Positions 17,354 to 26,742 of a DNA stretch of 64,000 nucleotides are shown piece after piece. The stretch's first letter is position 1; each line of letters opens with the position of its first letter. Below the pieces are notes generated by a model. That model had not been told where the DNA came from, did no database searches, and saw only the letters and a list, made by a program, of their open reading frames with translations. The translations under genes and the position numbers were made by a program. Origin of the DNA: Deltaproteobacteria bacterium HGW-Deltaproteobacteria-15 (GTDB lineage Bacteria; Desulfobacterota; DSM-4660; Desulfatiglandales; HGW-15); contig PHBH01000028.1 of assembly GCA_002840535.1 (NCBI GenBank), positions 83,933 to 147,932 of the forward strand, in the 5' to 3' direction.

Positions 17354-18655
17354 TCAATAACTCAAAAATGATGGAATGAAGAGCGCGAGCTGGGGCACGA
17401 GAAACAGCAGAAATATGACGAAGACCAAGCCCAGGAGGAACGGCGTGACCCCCCGATAGATCGTGGCAAATGATTCCTTGGTGATGTTTTTCACCACAAA
17501 CACGTTGATCGCCACGGGTGGTATGATCACCCCGATCATTATTGTCAGCTGAACGAATATGCCGAACCATATCAAGTCATACCCGAGTTTGGCTGCTACG
17601 GGGTAAAAGATGGGCGTCGCGAGAATCATGAAGGCGAGATCATCGATGAATGAACCGCCGATGAGATAAACGAGGCCGATGATGATGATGATCAGATGAG
17701 GATGAAGCGGGAGGTTTGTGATCCAATCGGCCGCGATCATCGGGATCTTCGTTACCGTGATGAAATGGCCGAATACGGTCGAACCCGCAATGAGCAGTAA
17801 AACCATGGCCGCGGTCCGCAGAGCCTCGCGCAGCGATTTGGAGAGACCGCCAAAATTCATGTCCCTGGACATGAAGGCCAGGACCGCAACGGCAAAGGCC
17901 CCCACGCTTCCAGCCTCCGTAGGCGTGAAAAAGCCCTGCAGCAGCCCCCCCATCACCACGATGAAGATTACGAGCACGCCTGTAATCCCCTTCAGGGAGA
18001 TCACCCTTTCCTTCCAGGAGGACCTCTCCCCGCGAGGCGCGAGGGATGGTTTCATACGGGCCCATCCGTAAATGATGAGCAGGAAGCAGAGAGCGGAAAG
18101 AAGACCGGGAATGATCGATGCAAGAAAAAGTTTGCCGATGGACTGCTCGGTAATAATCCCGTAGACAATCAACGGTACGCTCGGAGGAATAAGGCAGCCG
18201 AGGCATCCCGCCGAGGCCACGACTCCGGTTGAAAGGACCCTGCTGTAGTGGTACCGGTCCATCTCGGGGATGCCGACGCCGGAAAATGTGGCTGCCGCTG
18301 CGGTGGTGGCGCCGGTTACGCTGCCGAAGGCCGCGGCCCCGAAAACGGTGGCCATGGCCAGCCCTCCCGGGATATGCCCTACAAGCCGGTAGGCTGAGGC
18401 ATAGAGTCTCTTCGCAATTCCCCCGTTGAAGGCGAGCTGCCCCATGAGGATGAAGACAGGGATGACGGTAAACCCGTAGGTTGAAAAGGTGTCGTACACA
18501 TCCTGGGCCAGCATGCTGAACCCGGCCTTCACCGACACGACGTAGCAGTAGCCGAGCAGTCCTATGACGGCCATGCCGACGCCAAGCTCCACGCCGGTCA
18601 CGAAGACCGCGAGCAGCAGGAACAAGCCAAGAAGTCCTATGGCAGTCTCATTCAT
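17354..18655 (-). CDS. dctM: TRAP transporter large permease DctM
   Basis: 433 residues, about 12 membrane segments. Conserved DctM blocks are visible: VSVKAGFSMLAQDVYDTFSTYG, GATTAAAATFSGVGIPEMDRY, and GIIPPVAINVFVVKNIT-like C-terminal sequence (MIGVIIPPVAINVFV). It uses the Na/proton gradient to move the solute with DctQ. The ATG at 18655 overlaps dctQ by eight bases; an upstream in-frame ATG would lie inside dctQ. Part of dctQMP. Confidence 0.92.
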   Translation of the reverse strand: MNETAIGLLGLFLLLAVFVTGVELGVGMAVIGLLGYCYVVSVKAGFSMLAQDVYDTFSTYGFTVIPVFILMGQLAFNGGIAKRLYASAYRLVGHIPGGLAMATVFGAAAFGSVTGATTAAAATFSGVGIPEMDRYHYSRVLSTGVVASAGCLGCLIPPSVPLIVYGIITEQSIGKLFLASIIPGLLSALCFLLIIYGWARMKPSLAPRGERSSWKERVISLKGITGVLVIFIVVMGGLLQGFFTPTEAGSVGAFAVAVLAFMSRDMNFGGLSKSLREALRTAAMVLLLIAGSTVFGHFITVTKIPMIAADWITNLPLHPHLIIIIIGLVYLIGGSFIDDLAFMILATPIFYPVAAKLGYDLIWFGIFVQLTIMIGVIIPPVAINVFVVKNITKESFATIYRGVTPFLLGLVFVIFLLFLVPQLALFIPSFLSY

Positions 18656-19130
18656 ATTCTCCCCGGAAGATCTTGAGGATGTCGCAGAACAGCACAAGGG
18701 ATTGAAAGAAAGAGGCTGCGCCGACAGCGTAGATGACCGGATAAAGGGGGATATGGCGGGTGGGCGTGACCTCCCCCGCCTTGAGCGCCTCAGCGCCCAG
18801 AATCAGGAGATGCCAGCCGATCGCAAGGAACAACGCCAAACCCACGCACCGCGTGATCACGTCGACTATCGCCCTTGCGCGCGGGGACAGTCTGAGGATA
18901 GCAAAATCGACGCGGATGTGGGCCTTTATCCATGAGGTGAAAGGGATTGCAAAGCTGATAATGATCGCCCCCAGCAGGCCGACCATTTCGTATGTACCGA
19001 TAATAGGCGCCCGGCCGGTCCTCAGGATGACGTCGAACACGGTGAGGAGGATCATGCAGGCAAGGGCGATCTCGGCAATCTTGTTCAACCCCTTGCTCAT
19101 GGTAAAGACCGCTTTCAACAACCAGCCCAT
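18648..19130 (-). CDS. dctQ: TRAP transporter small permease DctQ
   Basis: 160 residues with four predicted membrane segments, as in the family: AEIALACMILLTVFDVILRTGRAPI, then EMVGLLGAIIISFAIPFTSW, a third about RCVGLALFLAIGWHLLILG and the fourth about YAVGAASFFQSLVLFC. First gene of the dctQMP operon. Start is uncertain: ATG at 19130 has GGGGGCAGGC before it; in-frame ATGs upstream (19151, 19190) have no SD. Function is inferred from family and from dctM overlapping. Confidence 0.87.
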   Translation of the reverse strand: MGWLLKAVFTMSKGLNKIAEIALACMILLTVFDVILRTGRAPIIGTYEMVGLLGAIIISFAIPFTSWIKAHIRVDFAILRLSPRARAIVDVITRCVGLALFLAIGWHLLILGAEALKAGEVTPTRHIPLYPVIYAVGAASFFQSLVLFCDILKIFRGEYE

Positions 19131-19349
19131 GCCTGCCCCCGGAATTGTCATTGTCGAAAAACCATAGCACCGGGAGCAAAAAAGCGTCAACCCAAAACCG
19201 GCTGGAGTTTGATTGCCGCTGCGGATTGGTGAGCGGCCATTGCCCCCAGGTGGTGAAATCTGGAGTAATCGCTCGACACTGCATACGGTTTCAATGTATG
19301 GTACCCCTTTTTCTGCCCATCTTCGCGATTACTTAAAGGACCTTGATCT

Positions 19350-20705
19350 ATGGACGCTTCATTGTCCGTTTTTGGTTGGCTCGACGCACTGAAATTCAAC
19401 CGGTTTCACAGACAGCTCGTTATCGTCGGAAGCCTTATCTGCGCACTCGGTGGCTACAACTCACAGATCATCGCCTACATCGTGCCGCTTGCATTGAAGG
19501 AATGGCAGCTTACCCCCCTTGAGGCGGGGACGATGATCTCTTACGGGTTTCTGGGTCTTATGTTTGGCGCTGCGGGGTTCGGGATGCTCTCGGACCGCCT
19601 GGGCAGGAAAAAAACGACCATACTGATCGTCATTGTGCTATGCGTGTTCAACGCCGCAGCCGCCTTTGCCCCAAGCTTCAGGGTCTTCTGCCTCTTACGC
19701 TTTCTTTCCGGTCTCGGTATCGGCGGCGTCGTACCTTTGACCATAACGCTCGTTTCCGAATTCTCTCCTTCCGGTATCAGGGCGCGCCTTCTGACAATTG
19801 TAGGAGGAAGCTTCACCATCGGGTGGGCATTGGCCGGCCTCTTCGCCATGTTCCTCGTCCCTTACTTTGGCTGGCGATCGGTGCTTCTCGTAGCCATTGC
19901 GCCATTATTCCTCCTCCCTTTCCTGCGCTCATACCTCCCTGAATCTATCCGTTTCCTTGCCAACAGGAATCGCTACGATGACTCCATTGAGGAAATACGA
20001 AGGATCGAGAGAATCGCAGGTTTAGAGCCGCGCGGTTGGGAGCCGGCGAATTTCGCGCAGGATGTAGCTCTACGCGGCTCCGGGGTTAAAGAACTCCTCC
20101 AGCCGGGCCTGAGGACGATGACAATCCTGGTCTGGTGCACCTATTTCTTCTGTATGCTCGCCTTGTACGGACTCTCTACCTGGCTGCCGTCGATCCTGGC
20201 AAATTCGGGGTTTTCGCTCATCAGAAGCTACAGTTACACAGTGGTGCAGTCCCTCGGCGCCGCGCTGGGCGGTTTTCTCCTGGGGTGGTTCATGGATACG
20301 GTGGGGCGAAAAGCGGGTCTCTGTCTGAGTTTCCTTCTTGGAGGCCTGTCGGTGCTCCTCTTCGGTGCAGTCTCCTCGGATGCTTCCCTCCTGCTTGCCG
20401 GGCTTGCCACAGGCATTTTTCTCGTGGGCATTCCCTCTGCCCTTCACGTGGTGGCGAACGAAATCTATCCGACTCGCGTCCGCGCCACCGGGGCGGGTTG
20501 GGCGTATGCCGTAGGAAGAGTCGGATCAATTGCGGGGCCGGTTATCGGCGGAGTTGTCCAGATGGCCGGATTCACGTTCAATCAGTTCTTCGTCGTCTTT
20601 TCCCTCCCCAGCTTTCTCTGTGTCCTGCTGGTCGCGCTTTATCCTGTCGGCGTCAAGAGGGAAGGGCTCGAGGCGGTGGCAGCGAAGCTGCTCAAGCAGG
20701 GGTAA
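19350..20705 (+). CDS. MFS permease, aromatic acid:H+ symporter (AAHS) type
   Basis: 451 residues, 12 predicted membrane segments. The signature loop GMLSDRLGRKKTTI after segment 2, RFLSGLGIGGVVPLTITLVSE after segment 4, and PESIRFLANRNRYDD in the central loop place it in the sugar/organic-acid branch, AAHS-like. ATG follows TAAAGGACCTTGATCT. It is divergent from dctQMP, 219 bases away. Adjacent uptake systems for organic acids suggest carboxylate or aromatic-acid use, but the substrate is not established. Confidence 0.85.
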   Translation: MDASLSVFGWLDALKFNRFHRQLVIVGSLICALGGYNSQIIAYIVPLALKEWQLTPLEAGTMISYGFLGLMFGAAGFGMLSDRLGRKKTTILIVIVLCVFNAAAAFAPSFRVFCLLRFLSGLGIGGVVPLTITLVSEFSPSGIRARLLTIVGGSFTIGWALAGLFAMFLVPYFGWRSVLLVAIAPLFLLPFLRSYLPESIRFLANRNRYDDSIEEIRRIERIAGLEPRGWEPANFAQDVALRGSGVKELLQPGLRTMTILVWCTYFFCMLALYGLSTWLPSILANSGFSLIRSYSYTVVQSLGAALGGFLLGWFMDTVGRKAGLCLSFLLGGLSVLLFGAVSSDASLLLAGLATGIFLVGIPSALHVVANEIYPTRVRATGAGWAYAVGRVGSIAGPVIGGVVQMAGFTFNQFFVVFSLPSFLCVLLVALYPVGVKREGLEAVAAKLLKQG

Positions 20706-20759
20706 GGGGGAACCCATGTTGTCCTTGTTTGCCTCAATGATTAGCATTTATCCAGTCAT

Positions 20760-22295
20760 ATGTCTTATCGCCTTAACCAAAAAAGACCCCACATCTTTAT
20801 CGAGTCGAGGGGAACAGGTACCGTCATGCCTCTCTATAATCCTGATCGTGATTCCGTTACGGAGATGCGCGCACGCGCCGACCGGGCCTTCTCGCGCGCG
20901 GCCGGTGCGCCGCTCGTTGAAGGCAACTCTGTTCGCCTGCTGAAAGACGCCCGCGAGAATTATCCGGCCTGGCTGGATGCCATAGGGGCAGCGAAACACC
21001 ACATCCATTTCGAGAGCTACCTTATTCATGATGACAGTGCGGGACGCAAGTTCGCCGACGCGCTGAATGACAAAGCGCAGGAAGGCATACGCGTTCGGCT
21101 CATCTACGATTGGATGGGCGGATTCGGCAAGACCTCGCGGCGGTTTTGGAACCTCTTGCGGGCGGGTGGTGTCGAGGTGCGCTGTTACAACCCGCCGCGT
21201 TTTGACAGTCCGCTCGGGTGGCTCTCGCGCGACCACCGTAAGACGCTCGTGATTGACGGGCAAATCGGCTTTATCACGGGTTTGTGTGTAGGGAGGATGT
21301 GGGAGGGGATCCCGGAGAAGAACATCTCGCCGTGGCGCGACACCGGGGTCGAGGTGCGGGGGCCCGCCATTGCGGACATCGAGGACGCATTCGCCCACGT
21401 CTGGGCCATGACCGGTGAGCCGATCCCCGAACACGAATTAATCGACAGAGACGGTCTTTGCAGGGCAGGCGAGGTGAACATGCGCGTCGTGGCGAGTGTT
21501 CCTGCCACGGCCGGCATGTTTCGCCTGGATCATCTCGTGGCCGCGCTTGCAAGAAACAGGCTGTGGCTGACGGACGCTTACTACGCGGGGACGACCGCCT
21601 ACGTACAGGCATTGAGGGCGGCGGCGAAGGACGGCGTTGACGTGCGTCTGCTTGTGCCTAACGCGACGGACATTCCTCTGTTGAGGCCTTTATCCAGGGC
21701 GGGATACCGTGCGCTCCTGGAGGCGGGGGTGCGCGTCTTCGAGTGGAACGGCACGATGCTTCACGCCAAGACCGCGGTCGCCGACGGACGCTGGGCGCGC
21801 GTCGGTTCCACGAATCTCAACATCTCCAGTTGGTTCGGCAACTGCGAGCTGGATGCTGTCGTTGAGGACGAATCTTTCGCGCGGGCGATGGAAGAGATGT
21901 ATCTTCAGGATTTAACGAACTCGACTGAAGTTGTCCTGGATACCAGGCGGAAGGTGCGCGCACCGGGCGAGCCGCGCCGGACACACCTTGCAAGGACTAG
22001 AGGCGGCGGAAGCAGCGGAAGCAGCGGACGCGCGGCAGCCGGCGCAGCCCGAATAGGCAGGGCCGTCGGTGCCGCTTTCACCGGCCGGCGTGTGCTTGAA
22101 CCCGTTGAAGCGCGCCTGATGACGGCTGCCGGGGCGCTGTTGCTGATATTCGCCGCCCTCTTTGCGCTGTTCCCGCGAATGCTCGCTTACCCGCTGTTGA
22201 TTGTTTTTGCCTGGTTCGGCGTCGCGCTGCTTTACAGAGGCCTCAAATTGCACCTTGAAGGTAAGCGCTCAGGAGCAAAAGAGACAAAGAGATGA
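20760..22295 (+). CDS. Phospholipase D-type cardiolipin synthase-like protein
   Basis: 511 residues (489 if the ATG at 20826, with better SD context, is used). Two HKD motifs are visible: [10 protein letters not shown] followed by GFITG, and [10 protein letters not shown] followed by VGSTN, as needed for a PLD-superfamily transferase. The catalytic part covers about residues 60-395. Unlike ClsA, two hydrophobic segments lie at the C-terminus (about 455-495). A basic Gly/Ser-rich linker joins the two. Likely role: joins phosphatidylglycerol or similar lipids to make cardiolipin at the inner membrane. It lies 54 bases after the MFS gene and may be co-transcribed. Confidence 0.86.
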   Translation: MSYRLNQKRPHIFIESRGTGTVMPLYNPDRDSVTEMRARADRAFSRAAGAPLVEGNSVRLLKDARENYPAWLDAIGAAKHHIHFESYLIHDDSAGRKFADALNDKAQEGIRVRLIYDWMGGFGKTSRRFWNLLRAGGVEVRCYNPPRFDSPLGWLSRDHRKTLVIDGQIGFITGLCVGRMWEGIPEKNISPWRDTGVEVRGPAIADIEDAFAHVWAMTGEPIPEHELIDRDGLCRAGEVNMRVVASVPATAGMFRLDHLVAALARNRLWLTDAYYAGTTAYVQALRAAAKDGVDVRLLVPNATDIPLLRPLSRAGYRALLEAGVRVFEWNGTMLHAKTAVADGRWARVGSTNLNISSWFGNCELDAVVEDESFARAMEEMYLQDLTNSTEVVLDTRRKVRAPGEPRRTHLARTRGGGSSGSSGRAAAGAARIGRAVGAAFTGRRVLEPVEARLMTAAGALLLIFAALFALFPRMLAYPLLIVFAWFGVALLYRGLKLHLEGKRSGAKETKR

Positions 22296-22336
22296 ATACT
22301 CCAGGGGATCGGGCGGGAGGATACTTACCGTGCATC

Positions 22337-23503
22337 TCAATAGGAGAAATTGAAAACAATGGAGAACCTCTGATCCTTGAAAGTTCTTTCCTGCTCAACC
22401 GATTCGACCGCTTGCGCCTGGTATCGCTGGAGCCGCTCCCCGATCAACAAAATCGACATCCCCTCCGAAAGCCTTCTGCTATAAGTGAGTGACATGTCAA
22501 TTCCCTCTGGCAGGTGTTCCTCATCGGAGTATCCTTTTGGAGGTATGAGAGAGAGATAGCGAATCCCGGTGGAGACTTTCCATGCATCTTCCCTGGCGCC
22601 GAGGGAGAGGTCCAGACCTACGGAACGTCTCGGGAGACCGGTTTCATCCAAATCCCCTTCGTAACCGAAATAGGATAGAGACGGGGTAATGACGAGCCCG
22701 GGAAAAGGCCTGATATTTCTACCAACCCTCACCCCTTGCACATGAGTCGATAACGCACTTCCTCCGGCTCCCATGAAATCCTGATGAGAGGAGTACCCCA
22801 AATCCATTTCCCTCCATGAAAGAAGCGAATCCTGGAAGAGAGAGACTTGAAAGTCCCTGTCTTGCCCGAGCTCCAGCCCGAAGGAATGGCTCGCTATCAG
22901 GTCCTCTCTGTTTCCCCAGGCATCAAAAAGAGTTCCCATGGTTGCATCCGTATCGGAAAAAGCGAAGGAGTCCGCGTCCCCATTCCTCGATTGCGGCTGT
23001 TCGATAACCCTCCTCGCGCCGGCAATTCTTTCGCTGTAATATTGTTTGCTCAGACTGGAGACAATGACCCCCTTTCTACTTGCTGCATGGACGAATCTTC
23101 CCTCTGAGAGATAAATCCCGACATGAGTAATCCTTCTGCTTTTTGTGGAAGAGGTGAAAAATAGAAGATCCCCTGTTTTCAGTTCATCCAATGGAACCTT
23201 TTGCAGGTCCGAAGAGAGGTAGAGAGATGCCGATTGATGGGGGAGGGCCAGTCCGTAGGCGTTTCGGTAAACAAGCCCCACATAGCCTGAGCAGTCCACC
23301 CCGCTCGGGCTGCTGCCGCCTCTTCGGTATTGAACACCAAGGTGCCTGAGCATTTCATTTACGAGAAGGTTTTCAGAGGCTGGGTAGCGTTTCTGGGAGC
23401 TCTTCAGGGAGGAGCGCTTCTTACCGGCCACAGATGGAACGGCCAGCGACAGAATCAGGAAAAAGGCACACAGGACCTGCGCCATCCACTTCTTCTGTCT
23501 CAT
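22337..23503 (-). CDS. NlpC/P60 peptidase with barrel-like C-terminal domain
   Basis: 388 residues from ATG 23503. A signal peptide (CAFFLILSLAVPSVAG) precedes an NlpC/P60 domain (about 45-170): catalytic Cys71 in GVDCSGYVGL, LPHQSASLY, LKTGDLLFF, His127 in ITHVGIYL and His139 in RFVHAASRKG. NlpC/P60 enzymes cut peptide cross-links in peptidoglycan. The remaining about 200 residues alternate polar and hydrophobic, and end in FNFSY, the C-terminal aromatic pattern of outer-membrane beta-barrels. The upstream extension to 23635 has no SD. The fusion of a cell-wall peptidase to a barrel-like tail is unusual. Barrel assignment is an inference from composition. Confidence 0.8.
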   Translation of the reverse strand: MRQKKWMAQVLCAFFLILSLAVPSVAGKKRSSLKSSQKRYPASENLLVNEMLRHLGVQYRRGGSSPSGVDCSGYVGLVYRNAYGLALPHQSASLYLSSDLQKVPLDELKTGDLLFFTSSTKSRRITHVGIYLSEGRFVHAASRKGVIVSSLSKQYYSERIAGARRVIEQPQSRNGDADSFAFSDTDATMGTLFDAWGNREDLIASHSFGLELGQDRDFQVSLFQDSLLSWREMDLGYSSHQDFMGAGGSALSTHVQGVRVGRNIRPFPGLVITPSLSYFGYEGDLDETGLPRRSVGLDLSLGAREDAWKVSTGIRYLSLIPPKGYSDEEHLPEGIDMSLTYSRRLSEGMSILLIGERLQRYQAQAVESVEQERTFKDQRFSIVFNFSY

Positions 23504-23670
23504 CTTGATGGCACATCGGATCCGACGAATACCCGCTGTCTTCAATGCAACCCCATGTATAAAGGCACCCGCAACCATAGCACCGCGGAATCCCGACCAA
23601 GCCAGGATCCCGACCTGAGATATCCGAGTATTCATGTGGATAGGATTTTGGGTGAGAGATGTTCACTAAC

Positions 23671-23886
23671 TCAGACTTTTGTAGAAACCTCATAGTAAGC
23701 AATGCTGTAGTTGACGTTGAGGGGGAACTCCGGTGCCGCCTCCTTATTGAAGCGATGCTCACATTCCGCACAGTTCCAGTGCATCCAGCCCTTCCTGATC
23801 ACGGCATCGAGGCATTTGGAGTAGAACCGACAAAACACATTACGTTTTCCCCGCCTATATGATGGATTGATGGCTTTTCCTTTCAT
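23671..23886 (-). CDS. Small Cys-rich conserved protein
   Basis: 71 residues from ATG at 23886. A cysteine pattern is visible: VFCRFYSKCLDAVIRKGW, then WNCAECEHRF, giving C-x5-C and C-x2-C pairs suited to one zinc. Small proteins with this pattern (CxxxxxCLdxAxxxgWxxxxCxxC) recur in deltaproteobacteria. Not part of an evident operon. GGAAGGAAAG lies upstream of the start. Function unknown; zinc binding is inferred. Confidence 0.6.
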   Translation of the reverse strand: MKGKAINPSYRRGKRNVFCRFYSKCLDAVIRKGWMHWNCAECEHRFNKEAAPEFPLNVNYSIAYYEVSTKV

Positions 23887-24346
23887 CTTCTCATCTTTCC
23901 TTCCAGACTTTCTGTTTCCGCCAATCACTCAAGGCCAGACCCGGGTCTCCCCTCTTCCCAGGGGTTTTCTACATTCTTCCGCCGTTCTCACACTCAATCT
24001 GTGTGGCTTGTTTGACTTCGACTTTGCAAGGGGCGCGCCATGATCCTGCTAACTCTATCTTATTGGGATACAACCATTTTTTACCAAAGACATTTTGCGG
24101 GAACACCCTGAGTGAATGAGTTTCCCTACATTTCGTGCGTTGATAGATGCAGGCTTTTTCATGCACTCTCAGCTCTTCCTTGATGAGACCCTGGAATCAA
24201 AAACAGAATGCGTCCTGTCGTCTCATGATTACAGACATGTAACAGACGCTTCTGTAACATTAAGACAAGCCGACTGGTGTCCTGAAGGAGTCCGCTCCAG
24301 GGCTATCTGTCCAGCAACATAGAGCTTTGGGTTTATGGTTTAAATT
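23887..24346. other. Intergenic stretch with short inverted repeats before a sigma-54 promoter
   Basis: 460 bases without a supported gene. It holds ACAGA-CGCT-TCTGT (24242-24255) flanked by a second TTACA/TGTAA pair (24229-24242), about 100 bases upstream of the sigma-54 promoter, where enhancer-binding proteins usually sit. No other structure seen. Confidence 0.4.
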
Positions 24347-24362
24347 TGGCATGATCCTTGCT
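24347..24362 (+). promoter_or_regulatory. Sigma-54 (-24/-12) promoter of the sCache-chemoreceptor pair
   Basis: TGGCAT-GATCC-TTGCT, GG-N10-GC spacing. Transcription would start near 24374, leaving a 90-base leader to the ATG at 24464. Confidence 0.82.
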
Positions 24363-24463
24363 TGCCAGGAGGTGTATTGCCAATGCGGAAGTAAATCTCG
24401 GGGGTTACGGTTTCGAAGGGTTGATGAAATCATCTGGTCCAAGGACGGAAAGGGAGGGAATGA

Positions 24464-24907
24464 ATGAAGCGATTGATTCTGGGCATTGTTCTTTCGGTGT
24501 TTATGGTAAGCCTGGTCTTTGCGGGAGGGTCTGCGGATGAGGCGAAGAGCATGTTGGAGAGGGCGGTTGCCTATGTGAAAGCGAACGGGAACGAAAAGGC
24601 GTTCGCAGAGTTCACAAACCGACAGGGCTCATTCGTTGACCGGGATCTCTATATCTTTGCTGTTGACTTCAATGGGCTGACAATTGCCCATGGAGGCAAT
24701 GCCAAACTCGTCGGCAAGGACATGTTAGGATTGAAGGATGCGGATGGAAAATTCTTTATCAAGGCATTCATCGAAACGGCTAAATCCAAAGGAAACGGTT
24801 GGGTGGACTACAAGTGGGTCAATCCACAGACAAACAAAATAGAAAATAAATCCACCTATGTTCAGAAGGTGGATGATTACTTCCTGGGGTGTGGGATCTA
24901 CAAATAA
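24464..24907 (+). CDS. Secreted single-Cache (sCache) sensor protein
   Basis: 147 residues. Signal peptide about 1-21 ([20 protein letters not shown]). The rest is one Cache domain: [56 protein letters not shown], then [21 protein letters not shown] and YFLGCGIYK, the pattern of sCache_2 ligand-binding domains. No membrane segment or signalling domain, so it is a periplasmic binding subunit. It begins at a strong GGGAGGG and is the first gene after the sigma-54 promoter, 74 bases before the chemoreceptor. It may present a small ligand to that receptor (inference). Confidence 0.88.
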   Translation: MKRLILGIVLSVFMVSLVFAGGSADEAKSMLERAVAYVKANGNEKAFAEFTNRQGSFVDRDLYIFAVDFNGLTIAHGGNAKLVGKDMLGLKDADGKFFIKAFIETAKSKGNGWVDYKWVNPQTNKIENKSTYVQKVDDYFLGCGIYK

Positions 24908-24981
24908 CCTTCATACTCTGCCTGCGGCCGCATGGATGCAGTCTGTGCGGCTCCAGGTCAGAGAGGGAAAAGGATTGTAAG

Positions 24982-26439
24982 ATGTCACTTTCGAGAAACT
25001 CCAAATTATCCAGCAAGATTCTCATCGCCCCCGTCATTGCCGTTTGTTTCATGATGGCCTTGTCCTATGCCAATTACCGAGGGCTGGCAAAGCAAGGAGA
25101 TGTTATCCAGGACATCTACGAAAACAGATTCAAGAATTTTCAGAACAGTGCACGGATTCTATACGAAATGACCGAGGTCCATGCAAATCTTTATAAGGTG
25201 ATCAGTTGGACAAATGCGAACTATGACGGGAAGAAGGTGGATGAGCTCAGCAAGACCCTGAATCCGAGGATTCAAAAGGCTATCGGACTCCTGAAAGGGC
25301 TCCTGGAGAGGGGGAGACTGAATTCGGAAGAGAAGAAGCTTTGCGAGTCTGCAATGGGGAAGGCTATAGAGTACCAGAAGCCGGCATTGGGCGTGCTGGA
25401 CATGGCTTCATCGGATGTGAATATCGCGACGATGTACATGGGGACCGCCGATGACACGTTTCAATTGCTCCACAAAAATCTGAAAGACCTGCTGGAACTG
25501 GAGGATCGACTTTGCCATGATAATTATCGGTCTTCCTTGAATGCGATAGGCTCTACCGCGGGGATCTCAGTTCTGCTTTCCTGTTTCGCCATTGTTTTAT
25601 CTATTCTCATCAGTCTCTACATGGGGAAGATCACCTCATCCCGTTTGAAAAGACTGATCGAGGGCTTTAAGAACACTTGTGAAAAGGTCTCCACGGCCTC
25701 CGGGCAGGTTCTCTCATCGAGCCAGTCTCTTGCGGAAGGCTCCTCGGAGCAGGCCGCTTCCATTGAGGAGACGTCGTCCTCCCTGGAGGAGATGTCTTCC
25801 ATGACCAAGTTGAACGCAGAGCATGCGGAGCAGGCCGACGCCCTGATGAAGGAGGCGTCGGAGGTGGTCGATCATGCCAACGGCTCCATGAAGGAGCTTA
25901 CCAAATCCATGGAAGAGATTACCGTCGCAAGCGAGGAGACATCCAAGATCATCAAGACCATTGACGAGATCGCCTTCCAGACCAATCTCCTGGCTCTGAA
26001 CGCAGCGGTCGAGGCCGCAAGGGCGGGGGAAGCAGGAGCGGGATTTGCGGTCGTGGCAGGCGAGGTGAGGAATCTTGCGATGAGGGCCGCGGATGCGGCC
26101 AAGAACACAAGCGGGCTGATCGAGGGGACGGTAAAGAGAATCAAGGACGGCTCCGGGTTGGTGAACCGGACCGACCAGGCCTTTGTGAAGGTGGCGGATA
26201 CGGCCTCCAAGGTAGCGGGTCTTGTGGCGGAGATTGCGGCCGCCTCCAGGGAACAGTCCCAAGGGATTGAGCAGGTGAACAAGGCGGTGGCCGAGATGGA
26301 CAAAGTGGTGCAACAGAACGCGGCGACTGCAGAGGAAAATGCAAGCGCATCCGAGCAAATGAATGCGGAAGCGGAACAGATGAAAATCAATGTAGACGAT
26401 CTTGTAGTATTAGTGAATGGGACCTTGAAATCAGCGTAG
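24982..26439 (+). CDS. Methyl-accepting chemotaxis protein
   Basis: 485 residues from ATG 24982 (AAAAGG SD; the longer frame from 24889 lies over the sCache stop). TM1 about 14-32, a roughly 160-residue helical periplasmic part, TM2 about 192-212, then a cytoplasmic signalling domain with the hairpin tip [20 protein letters not shown]. The periplasmic part looks like a four-helix bundle, not a Cache domain. I see no clear HAMP. Co-transcribed with the sCache gene under the sigma-54 promoter. The C-terminal pentapeptide tether for CheR/CheB is absent. Confidence 0.88.
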   Translation: MSLSRNSKLSSKILIAPVIAVCFMMALSYANYRGLAKQGDVIQDIYENRFKNFQNSARILYEMTEVHANLYKVISWTNANYDGKKVDELSKTLNPRIQKAIGLLKGLLERGRLNSEEKKLCESAMGKAIEYQKPALGVLDMASSDVNIATMYMGTADDTFQLLHKNLKDLLELEDRLCHDNYRSSLNAIGSTAGISVLLSCFAIVLSILISLYMGKITSSRLKRLIEGFKNTCEKVSTASGQVLSSSQSLAEGSSEQAASIEETSSSLEEMSSMTKLNAEHAEQADALMKEASEVVDHANGSMKELTKSMEEITVASEETSKIIKTIDEIAFQTNLLALNAAVEAARAGEAGAGFAVVAGEVRNLAMRAADAAKNTSGLIEGTVKRIKDGSGLVNRTDQAFVKVADTASKVAGLVAEIAAASREQSQGIEQVNKAVAEMDKVVQQNAATAEENASASEQMNAEAEQMKINVDDLVVLVNGTLKSA

Positions 26440-26655
26440 AACCTTTCCTACGGTTCATTCATCACTTTGATCCCATCCACAGGCAAAGAAACAATGGAGG
26501 CCCGCTCCTTTCCACAAAGTGCTTCGAACACTGATTTCCCTCCGTGGTGCTCCACGATCTTCTTGCGCGAAGGACTTTTCCTGCTGAGCATGGATGAACA
26601 AGCAGGTTTTCAGATCAAGCAGGCGAAACCATTCATTTTGGAAGTGTAGGAGTGT

Positions 26656-26703
26656 CAGGGCAGATGATCGTCCCGGAGTTGCGAGAATCGACCATCTGCC
26701 CTG
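26656..26703. terminator. Hairpin between convergent chemoreceptor and VIT-VWA genes
   Basis: CAGGGCAGATG pairs with CATCTGCCCTG (26656-26666 with 26693-26703), with a secondary GATCG/CGA pairing in the arm. Located between the ends of two convergent genes. No T-run. Confidence 0.6.
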
Positions 26704-26742
26704 CGTCTCTATGTGCGCTCTGTGAGAAAATGCTGCGGCGGT

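Noticed and set aside
26467..26649. 60-codon plus frame after the chemoreceptor
   Set aside because: No SD and no conserved pattern; probably noncoding.
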